From Bacteroidota bacterium (GTDB lineage: Bacteria; Bacteroidota; Bacteroidia; Bacteroidales; ML635J-15), in assembly GCA_029558535.1 (NCBI GenBank), contig JAKQEK010000153.1, positions 1-39,708 on the forward strand: a stretch of DNA of 39,708 nt. Reading direction: 5' to 3'. Below are positions 25,539-31,486 of this stretch, piece by piece. The position numbers and the translations under genes were made by a program. The first letter of the stretch is position 1; each line of letters opens with the position of its first letter. A model generated the notes under the pieces. That model did not search any database. It had not been told where the DNA came from and saw nothing but the letters and a program-made list of their open reading frames with translations.

Positions 25539-25539
25539 T

Positions 25540-26061
25540 TTAATTTATTTTTGATTCTACAATATTTTTTAGTTTTTTGGTTAATATATCAAGGTCTATA
25601 TAAGTAGTATTATTACACTCTCCTATAATTATGGCAATTTCTCTAATACTCAAACAACTTTTATTTAAAACAATATATTCTTCCGCTTTTTCTAAAGTTG
25701 AAAAAAATATTCTTCGTGGATATAGTTCTGTTATATTGTCAGAAACAGTTAGGCACATTATTGTGTCTATTAAAGAAGGAGAATTTTCAACTGAAAAGAC
25801 TTTATCGTCTATGAACTTACTTACACCATCAACTGTGGTTAATACAAATCTGTTCTCTTCTTCATATGTTATTATCTTTAATTGACCAATAAATTCATTA
25901 ATGCTATTTAATTTATCTTGATATTCCTTTGCTATGCTATACTCTTGTTTTTGCAAGTAAGGTTTGATAATAGTAATTAACTTTTGTCTTTCTTTTTCAT
26001 AAAGTTCTATCAGAAAATTTATCTTTTCATTTATGCTTAACTTTTTTATTTCTTTCCCCAT
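25540..26061 (-). CDS. Cassette protein of unknown function
   Basis: 173 residues, mostly helical N-terminal half (KINFLIELYEKERQKLITIIKPYL) and a C-terminal part with CLSIREIAIIIGECNNTTY, possibly helix-turn-helix-like. First gene of the only multi-gene unit with fully matching cassette ends (GTTGTATGC/GCATACAAC). Function unknown. Confidence 0.6.
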   Translation of the reverse strand: MGKEIKKLSINEKINFLIELYEKERQKLITIIKPYLQKQEYSIAKEYQDKLNSINEFIGQLKIITYEEENRFVLTTVDGVSKFIDDKVFSVENSPSLIDTIMCLTVSDNITELYPRRIFFSTLEKAEEYIVLNKSCLSIREIAIIIGECNNTTYIDLDILTKKLKNIVESKIN

Positions 26062-26112
26062 TGTTTTAATATTTAGTTATTAATTTAAAATTAGTGTTTC
26101 AAAACAGCACCA

Positions 26113-26247
26113 GCATACAACATTGTATATAAGAAATGGGGGTGTAGCGGTATATCGTAGTCCCCAGCTACTGTCGGACTTTCGGTAGCGACCCGAGCTT
26201 ATGTGCTTTCTAATCCCCCACTTCTCATACTGCAAACCGTTAGTGGC
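26113..26247 (-). repeat. attC-like site S9
   Basis: Ends GCATACAAC (26113) and GTTAGTGGC (26239). Arms TGTATATAAGAAATGGGGG and CCCCCACTTCTCATACTGC. The second arm is nearly the same as 24946-24964 in the scrambled zone. Confidence 0.82.
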
Positions 26248-26252
26248 AATCG

Positions 26253-26534
26253 TTAAGACAGCTCCGAAGGTCTCCAACGACTTCCTCTTGTTAACCAATG
26301 CGGATTATCTCCAGACTTACCAAATGACTTTTGAAATTCAATAGGCTTTCCTGTGTTGCTTTCAAAATAAGCATCTAACATATGTGGTGCTTCTTTGGTG
26401 TAAACCCATCCTTCTTCATCAATAATGTCTTTAACCATATCCCAGTACTGAGCGTAAGCCGATTGAAAACGACTGCCACTAACAGCACCTATACCCAATT
26501 GGGCGGTTTCGTTGTTTTTTGAAGTTTCTTCCAT
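26253..26534 (-). CDS. Cassette protein of unknown function
   Basis: 93 residues from ATG 26534, but residues 1-17 or so lie in site S10. The first ATG inside the cassette is at 26438 (MVKDIIDEEGWVYTKEAP), giving 61 residues. The C-terminus is basic and Trp-rich (NPHWLTRGSRWRPSE). The stop is 5 bp from S9. Function unknown; start uncertain. Confidence 0.55.
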   Translation of the reverse strand: MEETSKNNETAQLGIGAVSGSRFQSAYAQYWDMVKDIIDEEGWVYTKEAPHMLDAYFESNTGKPIEFQKSFGKSGDNPHWLTRGSRWRPSELS

Positions 26535-26610
26535 TCTATTAAGTTTTATCTGTTTTGAAATTTTGTTTATTTAATTGCCCAACTGGGCATAGCTGCGCAA
26601 CCTTACGACA
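26475..26610 (-). repeat. attC-like site S10 (right core mutated)
   Basis: Left end GCCACTAAC (26475) is the exact complement of S9's GTTAGTGGC. Arms GCACCTATACCCAATTGGGC and GCCCAACTGGGCATAGCTGC pair well. The right core reads CTTACGACAG where GTT is expected, so one crossover end seems lost. The next stop codon lies within it. Confidence 0.65.
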
Positions 26611-26914
26611 GTACTCCGTAGTCATATTGCTTTGTGGTTTCATTCCATTTGACAAAATACTCATAGCTTTCATCCCCAGCCTTATTGTAACCAATGCAAG
26701 GTTCGTAATGCTGAATACGTTTATTTTTGTCAAAGTGCATTCCTAAAAATGCTGATACTAATTGTCCTAATTCTGCACCACTCCAACGACCTTTACACAA
26801 ATCAACGGCTTCTTTAATATCTGCTAAAATGTTTTCAGGAAATCCATCGTGGCTTCGGTCAATATGAATAAAGTCATTACCGTCTTGAAATTTAATATTT
26901 GCTCTTGTACTCAT
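26603..26914 (-). CDS. MSTRA-type small conserved protein
   Basis: 103 residues. The N-terminus MSTRANIKFQDG followed by HIDRSHDGFPENILADIKEAV resembles a widespread phage and plasmid family with an MSTRA start and an H-x-DG-(Y/F)-P motif, of unknown function. The stop lies at the mutated core of S10. Cassette-borne. Confidence 0.65.
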   Translation of the reverse strand: MSTRANIKFQDGNDFIHIDRSHDGFPENILADIKEAVDLCKGRWSGAELGQLVSAFLGMHFDKNKRIQHYEPCIGYNKAGDESYEYFVKWNETTKQYDYGVLS

Positions 26915-26954
26915 TTTTATTTGTTTTTTAGTTAATAATTCACTTAAAAAGGCT

Positions 26955-27062
26955 GCTTATAACTGTGGTTTTGTGCTATTTGCCCCATTAAGTTTGTCGT
27001 TAAATTGAAGCCTTGTGCAAGGGCAAACTGACACAAAGCCGCAAACCGTTGGTGGTAATGCC
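26955..27062 (-). repeat. attC-like site S11
   Basis: Ends GCTTATAAC (26955) and GTTGGTGGTA (27048). Arms TGGTTTTGTGCTATTTGCCC and GGGCAAACTGACACAAAGCC, sharing AACTGTGGTTTTG with S12. Its right end does not match the next left end exactly. Confidence 0.78.
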
Positions 27063-27072
27063 ACGAGACACC

Positions 27073-27399
27073 CTAAAATGGCAAGTCATCAGAACCTTTT
27101 TGATTTCTATTCTTAAAAAATCTTCTGACTTTTGCAGGGAATTGATACCTTACATATCGCCAAAAAACATTTCTACACCAGTATATTTTCCAAATAAACC
27201 ATATTTGTAATTTTGCATACCAATTATATTCAAAGTCTGAAATTTTACAGCAAAAAATGGAACTTGACAATGGTCCTTCAACTACTTTTACTTCAAAAGC
27301 ATTATGATACATAAAGAAAACAGGGTTCAATACAACATCCCATTTCATTAATTTATCTTTTGCTTTAATCCTAATATTTAAGTGCAAATGGCTTTTCAT
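27073..27399 (-). CDS. Hypothetical protein with SSB-like DDLPF tail
   Basis: 108 residues, rich in Trp, Tyr and Phe and basic, with KVRRFFKNRNQKGSDDLPF at the end. DDLPF at an extreme C-terminus is the form of the acidic tip by which single-stranded DNA-binding proteins recruit repair and replication partners. The phage SSB-like protein at 32343 has the same ending. It may compete for host SSB partners or act as a second SSB; the body does not show a clear OB fold to me. It begins the multi-gene stretch between S11 and S12. Confidence 0.6.
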   Translation of the reverse strand: MKSHLHLNIRIKAKDKLMKWDVVLNPVFFMYHNAFEVKVVEGPLSSSIFCCKISDFEYNWYAKLQIWFIWKIYWCRNVFWRYVRYQFPAKVRRFFKNRNQKGSDDLPF

Positions 27400-27400
27400 T

Positions 27401-27569
27401 TTAATTTTTATTTTCGGTTAAATAATCATATAATTTGCCAGCATCAGACAAATCAATTATGCTATTGTCTTGTCTAAATGCTTGTAATTCTTTATTCTTT
27501 TTGCCAAAATCTAATTCCCATAAAAAATACTCTATCCAGGCTTAAAGAATACTTTTTGTTATGTCGCAT
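27401..27569 (-). pseudogene. Frameshifted small gene
   Basis: ATG at 27569 (MRHNKKYSLS) overlaps the previous stop, but the frame soon diverges. One base later in phase the sequence reads WIEYFLWELDFGKKNKELQA through to a stop at 27401, clearly protein-like. A +1 shift near CTTTAAGCC would join them into about 55 residues. It could be a real mutation, a programmed shift or an assembly error. Confidence 0.45.
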
Positions 27570-27732
27570 TTTTTCCTTTATTTTTTTTCCCACCCACCGC
27601 TACGGATTGAGATTTTTCGATAAACATAACCTCAATATAATTAGTGAGCGAGCGATGTTCTTTTTCTGCGAGTTGCTGAATTTTAGAAACCAATTCTTCT
27701 TCAAGTTTCCAAGTATAATTTTTCTTTGCCAT
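27559..27732 (-). CDS. Small ribbon-helix-helix-like protein
   Basis: 57 residues: MAKKNYTWKLEEELVSKIQQ, then LAEKEHRSLTNYIEVMFIEK and a Gly/Lys tail. The strand, helix, turn (HRSLTNYI), helix pattern is that of Arc/CopG-type regulators. It starts 2 bp after the stop of the upstream gene. It may regulate its local operon (inference). Confidence 0.65.
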   Translation of the reverse strand: MAKKNYTWKLEEELVSKIQQLAEKEHRSLTNYIEVMFIEKSQSVAVGGKKNKGKNAT

Positions 27733-27734
27733 AA

Positions 27735-27965
27735 TTAATTTTCGCTTTCAATTTCAAAATAATTGTCACCAGCTCTAACGCTTTCGTCTCCTTTTTCAGC
27801 AACTACTTTACCATCAACTTCGTGATAAATTGTTTCTGCTTCATTGTCATAAATGTAGCCGTTTGAAAAATCTTCTACTGTTGTAAATAGCTTTTCAATT
27901 GCTTGCTCTTTAGTAAGCCCAGTTACTAAATCTCTCCCGTTTTTTGTGATTTTAAATGTTTGCAT
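27735..27965 (-). CDS. Hypothetical acidic protein
   Basis: 76 residues, strongly acidic in the second half (DNEAETIYHEVDGKVVAEKGDES). The N-terminus MQTFKITKNGRDLVTGLTKEQAIEKL resembles small proteins that fold as a short beta sheet plus helix. Middle gene of the 27.1-28.2 kb operon. The charge could suggest DNA mimicry, but that is speculation. Confidence 0.55.
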   Translation of the reverse strand: MQTFKITKNGRDLVTGLTKEQAIEKLFTTVEDFSNGYIYDNEAETIYHEVDGKVVAEKGDESVRAGDNYFEIESEN

Positions 27966-27983
27966 CTTTTTATATTTAATTGA

Positions 27984-28244
27984 TTAATAAATTACATCTC
28001 CCATTATTGGATTAAAACGACCAAATGCCTCACGTACTTTTTTAGTAAACCAATCAGCAACTACTCCTTCAGCATCAATTACTGACTTAGGAAACCAGCA
28101 CTCAACTAAATAGCCTGTACTTAAATTTTCGTTTCCATTTACGCCATAAACTATTGATGGTCGATTTTCGTTAAATTTAAAACCAACTACATAAAGTATT
28201 GCTTTTTCTGTCTCTTTTACTATTGTGAAATTTGAAGTTGTCAT
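27984..28244 (-). CDS. Hypothetical protein, first gene of an internal operon
   Basis: 86 residues from ATG 28244 (MTTSNFTIVKETEKAILY). A longer frame to 28298 would include the promoter and is rejected. Beta-rich, with LVECWFPKSVID and EGVVADWFTKKVREAF. A well-formed promoter lies just upstream, so this and the next genes are transcribed independently within the array. Confidence 0.65.
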   Translation of the reverse strand: MTTSNFTIVKETEKAILYVVGFKFNENRPSIVYGVNGNENLSTGYLVECWFPKSVIDAEGVVADWFTKKVREAFGRFNPIMGDVIY

Positions 28245-28267
28245 TTTATTATCTCTTTTTGTTGACA

Positions 28268-28298
28268 CAAAGATAAGTAAATTACAATTACTATGCAA
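28268..28298 (-). promoter_or_regulatory. Promoter inside the array
   Basis: On the minus strand TTG (plus CAA at 28296-28298) is followed after 20 bp by TATCTTTG (28268-28275), matching TAnnTTTG. RNA would start about 17 bp before ATG 28244. Just upstream, AAGTATTTTTA is repeated in tandem (about 28298-28325), possibly an UP element or operator. I saw no such match in the gaps before the cassette genes I checked. Confidence 0.6.
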
Positions 28299-28401
28299 GT
28301 ATTTTTAAAGTATTTTTAAAGTATTTTGTTAAAATATCTTAATTCATTGAAAATCAATCAAAAAAAATACACCACCCGCACAAAAAATAAAGAATAAAAC
28401 G

Positions 28402-28538
28402 ACCACATAACTGTGGTTTTGCAATAGTGGGGCTTTTGTGCTTTACTGGTCATTTGTACTTCTATTTAAGTTTAGTTGTGGGTTGAACATTTGTGCCTTG
28501 AAGCCCCACCATCGCAAAGCCCCGATACGTTGGCTGCT
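28402..28538 (-). repeat. attC-like site S12
   Basis: Ends ACCACATAAC (28402) and GTTGGCTGCT (28529). Arms TTTTGCAATAGTGGGGCTT and AAGCCCCACCATCGCAAAG. The stop codon of the next gene falls inside the right end. Confidence 0.82.
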
Positions 28539-28752
28539 ACTTTTTGACACACCCCAATTCTTTAAAGTAGCTGTAAACAGCTTTTCTTTCTTTGCTACAT
28601 TTACACTCTGACACCTGTTGAATAATTACATTGAAACAATCGAACAAATCCATCATTTGTTGTCTTGTAAATGACATTTTTTGATTTGGGCTATTTCTTG
28701 TATTGTAAGTAAATTTTACAATAGGTTGAATGTTTTCGATAATCTTACTCAT
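28537..28752 (-). CDS. Small cassette protein of unknown function
   Basis: 71 residues, helical, with CKCSKERKAVYSYFKELGC near the C-terminus. Its start overlaps the stop of the DUF3820-like gene by 4 bp, and its stop lies within S12. The two genes form one cassette bounded by GTTGGCTGCT/AGCAGCCAAC. Function unknown. Confidence 0.6.
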   Translation of the reverse strand: MSKIIENIQPIVKFTYNTRNSPNQKMSFTRQQMMDLFDCFNVIIQQVSECKCSKERKAVYSYFKELGCVKK

Positions 28753-28967
28753 TTATTTGATTTTTTAATTCTCATTTCAACTGGAATATTTGCTGTTATT
28801 GCTCGTTTAAGGCTTTTACTAAATTGACTATACCATGTTGTTTTATACTTTAACCACACCAAATAATGTTTTGGTATTTCTGAAAGTGGTATTCCTTTAT
28901 GCTTCCCAAACCAGAGAGTTGTATTACTCTGATAGTATTCAGTAGCTTCTCTAAAATCGTTTGACAT
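28749..28967 (-). CDS. DUF3820-like protein
   Basis: 72 residues. The core FGKHKGIPLSEIPKHYLVWL matches the (F/M)GKYKG-x-x-(L/I)-x-x-(I/V)P-x-x-Y(L/V)xWL signature of DUF3820, small proteins found alone or next to nuclease domains and in phages. Their molecular role is not settled. Cassette gene between S12 and S13. Confidence 0.7.
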   Translation of the reverse strand: MSNDFREATEYYQSNTTLWFGKHKGIPLSEIPKHYLVWLKYKTTWYSQFSKSLKRAITANIPVEMRIKKSNK

Positions 28968-28993
28968 AAAATAATTTTAAGTTTCTAATTAGC

Positions 28994-29086
28994 AGCAGCC
29001 AACAAAGCGTTTTATGCTATGGCTGGACAAAGTTTTTCAGGTTGAAGTCTACGCTTGCCACAGCATAAAGCGCAAACGTTAGCGGT
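28994..29086 (-). repeat. attC-like site S13
   Basis: Ends AGCAGCCAAC (28994, complement of S12's GTTGGCTGCT) and GTTAGCGGT (29078). Arms GCGTTTTATGCTATGGC and GCCACAGCATAAAGCGC; compact, 93 bp. Confidence 0.85.
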
Positions 29087-29090
29087 CAGG

Positions 29091-29324
29091 CTAATCGACA
29101 ACAACCTCACGCTTGATTGTATCAGGTTTTAATCTACCCATTATTTGCTCCCTAACTTCCAAAGCGATGAAGTCAGCAACTCCAATTAATTCTAATGGAT
29201 TAAAACCATCATTTTTGCGATACATTCCTTGAGTTCCGTCTTCATAATGTTGTACAGTTACTGTATATGTTTTGGTTGTAACTACTTTCTTTTCTCGCTT
29301 TTCAGCTACTTTTTTATTTGACAT
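29091..29324 (-). CDS. Small cassette protein of unknown function
   Basis: 77 residues from ATG 29324 (MSNKKVAEKREKKVV). A longer frame to 29408 would read through site S14. Lys-rich start, then TYTVTVQHYEDGTQGMYRKNDGF and FIALEVREQIMGRL. The stop is 4 bp from S13. Function unknown. Confidence 0.6.
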   Translation of the reverse strand: MSNKKVAEKREKKVVTTKTYTVTVQHYEDGTQGMYRKNDGFNPLELIGVADFIALEVREQIMGRLKPDTIKREVVVD

Positions 29325-29357
29325 TTTTAAAAATTTAATTATTAAACAAAAGCCCGA

Positions 29358-29490
29358 ACCGCTAACAATGTATTGCCAAAAGTGGGGCAGACGTGCCAAA
29401 TTCAGCAATTGAACTACTAATTTACTTTTGTGCTATCGTGAGGCAGTAGTTCTTTTAATCCCCACCTGACAGCAATACTTTACCATTATG
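29358..29490 (-). repeat. attC-like site S14 (first site, right core mutated)
   Basis: Left end ACCGCTAAC (29358) is the exact complement of S13's GTTAGCGGT. Arms TGTATTGCCAAAAGTGGGG and CCCCACCTGACAGCAATAC. The right core reads ATTATGTGAG in place of GTT. It is the upstream edge of the array. Confidence 0.72.
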
Positions 29491-29764
29491 TGAGATGCGA
29501 CTTCGCACCGTCCACAACTTCCGATTTTATATAATCAATTAAGGTTTTTATTTTGATTTCAGTTTGATTTTTCACGGGCTCATTATGAACTAAAAACGCT
29601 TCCAAAGTTCTTACAACGTCCATCATTGTAACTAACTGACCTTTATAGGCTAATTCTTTGTAAGTTTCTTTGTTAAGTAACTCAACCATTCGACTAAAAG
29701 TCATTTGTCCTGCCTGGACTTGACTAAGCATTTTTTTTATTTGTGCTTCTTTAAAAATTCCCAT
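29486..29764 (-). CDS. Hypothetical protein at the array's upstream edge
   Basis: 92 residues, helical (MGIFKEAQIKKMLSQVQAGQMTFSRMVELLNKETYKELA). The stop codon lies in the mutated core of S14, so the gene is either the first cassette or the last backbone gene; no further attC-like site lies upstream. Function unknown. Confidence 0.6.
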   Translation of the reverse strand: MGIFKEAQIKKMLSQVQAGQMTFSRMVELLNKETYKELAYKGQLVTMMDVVRTLEAFLVHNEPVKNQTEIKIKTLIDYIKSEVVDGAKSHLT

Positions 29765-29766
29765 AA

Positions 29767-29843
29767 TTAATTGTTTTGTATTATTTCGTAATCAATCATT
29801 TTATTCCAATCAGGTTCTAATGTTCCCGGCTTTCTTTTTTCAT
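29767..29843 (-). pseudogene. Possible tiny gene with a poly-A frameshift
   Basis: ATG at 29843 opens into a run of six A. Adding one A would give a frame of about 25 residues reading KRKPGTLEPDWNKMIDYEII before TAA at 29767. The present frame stops after eight codons. A homopolymer error or a decayed gene are both possible. Confidence 0.25.
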
Positions 29844-29874
29844 TTGTAATAATTTAAAGTTTAGTAATTTTATT

Positions 29875-30594
29875 TTATTTTAATTTTCTTATTAAAAATA
29901 TATTAAACCATATTAATTTTTCTTCATCAGTTGCGTCTTGTTGTTTAAGCCAATCTTGACAAAAGACATTGTCCTTGTGAAACTGTTTTGTTTTTGCTGC
30001 ATTCTCGTAAACTTTATCAGATTTTATTTTTTCTTTATCTGCTATCTGTTTTGCTAAATCAGCAAAACGTGTGTCTTTAAAAGTATCAGTATTACCAAGT
30101 AATTTCTGTCCACTTGCTCCAAGCATTAACCGTTCTTCTTTTGTGCCATATACTGCTTTGCTTATTTCGTTCTTATGCCATATCTCACGAGCAATAGATT
30201 TATTTTCTTCGTAAACTGCTGTTAATTCCATTAGTTTAATTGGACTTATTTTGTTGCCAAAAATCTTATTCTCTGGCAAATCTTGACGTTGACGAATAAA
30301 CTTGAAAAAATTAAGAATATCCATAATATTCCAATCTGGTCGTAAATCAATTATGTCAACTGCAAACTGCAAGGAAATATCAACTGCATTTACTTCTGGG
30401 AAGTTTACTTTAATAAATCGCTGTGTTATTTTCATAACGTTTTCAAGTAAATTTTTTTCATCAATTACATTACCAAAAGATTCAAATTTTGTTGAAAATA
30501 TCAAATCAAAACCGATAGCCTTTTCTGCTTTCATTAATGAAAGCAAATCACCATCTGTCAAGTATTGATTCAGCTGTTGTGTTACTAATTGCAT
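29875..30594 (-). CDS. Replication-associated protein (helicase-loader candidate)
   Basis: 239 residues, helical. It overlaps the end of the initiator gene by 47 bp, a position like that of lambda P behind lambda O. Segments DISLQFAVDIIDLRPDWNIMDILNFFKFI and PIKLMELTAVYEENKSIAREIW are visible; no Walker motif is seen, so it is not a DnaC-type ATPase. Helicase recruitment is inferred from position only. Confidence 0.5.
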   Translation of the reverse strand: MQLVTQQLNQYLTDGDLLSLMKAEKAIGFDLIFSTKFESFGNVIDEKNLLENVMKITQRFIKVNFPEVNAVDISLQFAVDIIDLRPDWNIMDILNFFKFIRQRQDLPENKIFGNKISPIKLMELTAVYEENKSIAREIWHKNEISKAVYGTKEERLMLGASGQKLLGNTDTFKDTRFADLAKQIADKEKIKSDKVYENAAKTKQFHKDNVFCQDWLKQQDATDEEKLIWFNIFLIRKLK

Positions 30595-31384
30595 TGGTTG
30601 TTTTTAAAGCTTTAATAATGATTAAATCAAATTTGCTGTCAAGAATTGCTAATTGAAAATTCTCTTTTAGCCATTTATCCGAATATGCTATTTCCAGAAA
30701 TTGATTAAATGATTCTCCAGCACTTTCTAAATTCCAATCCATCTGAAATTCTTCGCATTTCGATTTTAATTTTTTCAGTATCGATTTAATTTTATTTCCT
30801 TCAGCCGCACCGAATGTTGGTTTCAGCGAAAATTGTTTTTGGTAAAATTCAAACCAAACGGAAACAAATTTTTTATAAAATAAATCTTCAGGCGGTTTAG
30901 GAATTTCAGTTTTTAAATTTTCATTTTTTTCAATTACCGAAAATTCATTTTCGGAATGAGATTTAGAATTTTTAGTTTGGTTTGGTTTAGTATAGTTTAG
31001 TTTACTAATAGTTACCGTTTGCGTACCGTTTGTGTTACCACTTGTGTTACCACTTGTGTTACCACTTGCGTTACCGTTTGTGTCCATATTATGCACACAA
31101 AAGAATACTAACTCATACTCGGCACTAAGATTTCCACCCCTTGGCTTCCATTTAAGCCTACATTTTTGCTCTAATATATTTCGAGCCTTAAACAGTTCTG
31201 ACCTTTTAAATCCTGTTTTGGATTCAATGGTGGATATAGCTACTGTGAATTGCTGTTCCCATCCTGCTTTATTCGCTATGTGCATCAATGTATGCCATAA
31301 TGCGATTGCTGATTTTGGAATCTGATTCGTTTCGAGCCAATCGTAGAACATATTAATCTCAATTATGTAATTAGGTCTTTCCAT
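30548..31384 (-). CDS. DnaD/lambda-O-like replication initiator
   Basis: 278 residues. Residues 1-95 form a winged-helix-like domain (FYDWLETNQIPKSAIALWHTLMHIANKAGW, then TIESKTGFKRSELFKARNIL). Residues about 98-120 are a low-complexity linker of four-residue repeats (GNASGNTSGNTSGNTN). The C-terminal domain (about 175-275) resembles DnaD-type domains. This two-domain layout with repeats in the middle of the gene is typical of phage initiators that bind an origin within their own gene. Confidence 0.7.
   Translation of the reverse strand: MERPNYIIEINMFYDWLETNQIPKSAIALWHTLMHIANKAGWEQQFTVAISTIESKTGFKRSELFKARNILEQKCRLKWKPRGGNLSAEYELVFFCVHNMDTNGNASGNTSGNTSGNTNGTQTVTISKLNYTKPNQTKNSKSHSENEFSVIEKNENLKTEIPKPPEDLFYKKFVSVWFEFYQKQFSLKPTFGAAEGNKIKSILKKLKSKCEEFQMDWNLESAGESFNQFLEIAYSDKWLKENFQLAILDSKFDLIIIKALKTTNAISNTTAESILDRW
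30970..31081. other. Probable replication origin: iterons plus AT-rich stretch
   Basis: From 31011 to 31081 six direct repeats of GTTACC(A/G)(C/T)TTGT occur at a 12-bp step (one unit is 11 bp). Next to them, 30970-31010 is a T-rich run of TAGTTT/GGTTTA-like words suited to unwinding. As in lambdoid phages, this lies within the initiator gene. The repeats also encode the protein linker, so coding constraint is the alternative reason for them. Confidence 0.5.
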
Positions 31385-31390
31385 TAGTAA

Positions 31391-31486
31391 TTAATATTTG
31401 TTAGATTTATCACTATTGCATTTACTACACAATACAGTTAGATTAGTTACATAGTCTCTAAAAAATTCTTTGTCTTTATTTTTCAT
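31391..31486 (-). CDS. Tiny HNH-like peptide or HNH remnant
   Basis: 31 residues. The part NLTVLCSKCNSDKSNK is the second half of an HNH nuclease motif (zinc CxxC, Asn, Lys). The start overlaps the exonuclease stop (ATGA), suggesting coupled translation. The first half of an HNH domain is missing, so this is either a degraded HNH gene or a very small zinc peptide. Confidence 0.45.
   Translation of the reverse strand: MKNKDKEFFRDYVTNLTVLCSKCNSDKSNKY

Larger units (their letters stand above)
19219..29490 (-). mobile_element. Integron-like gene-cassette array without integrase (attC array)
   Basis: Thirteen two-armed imperfect palindromes plus a weak site and a scrambled zone separate mostly single minus-strand genes. 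Each site begins xxAAC and ends GTTxx, with a GC-rich inner stem and a variable loop. On the plus strand the left arm has 1-3 unpaired bases between AAC and the inner stem and the right arm 4-7, the same polarity throughout. Stops commonly lie 0-10 bp from the site. The ends of eleven units are exact reverse complements over 9-10 bp, as for R' and R'' of one circular cassette. No tyrosine recombinase is encoded in the genome, so recombination would need a host integrase. Confidence 0.8.

Noticed and set aside
26080..26298. 72-residue minus-strand open frame
   Set aside because: Covers site S9 and the end of the neighbouring cassette gene; no independent coding signal.
19219..29490. CRISPR array or simple REP-type hairpins as explanation of the palindromes
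   Set aside because: Repeats are not identical or evenly spaced, units contain genes, and the complementarity of ends across each gene is not a property of CRISPR or REP elements.
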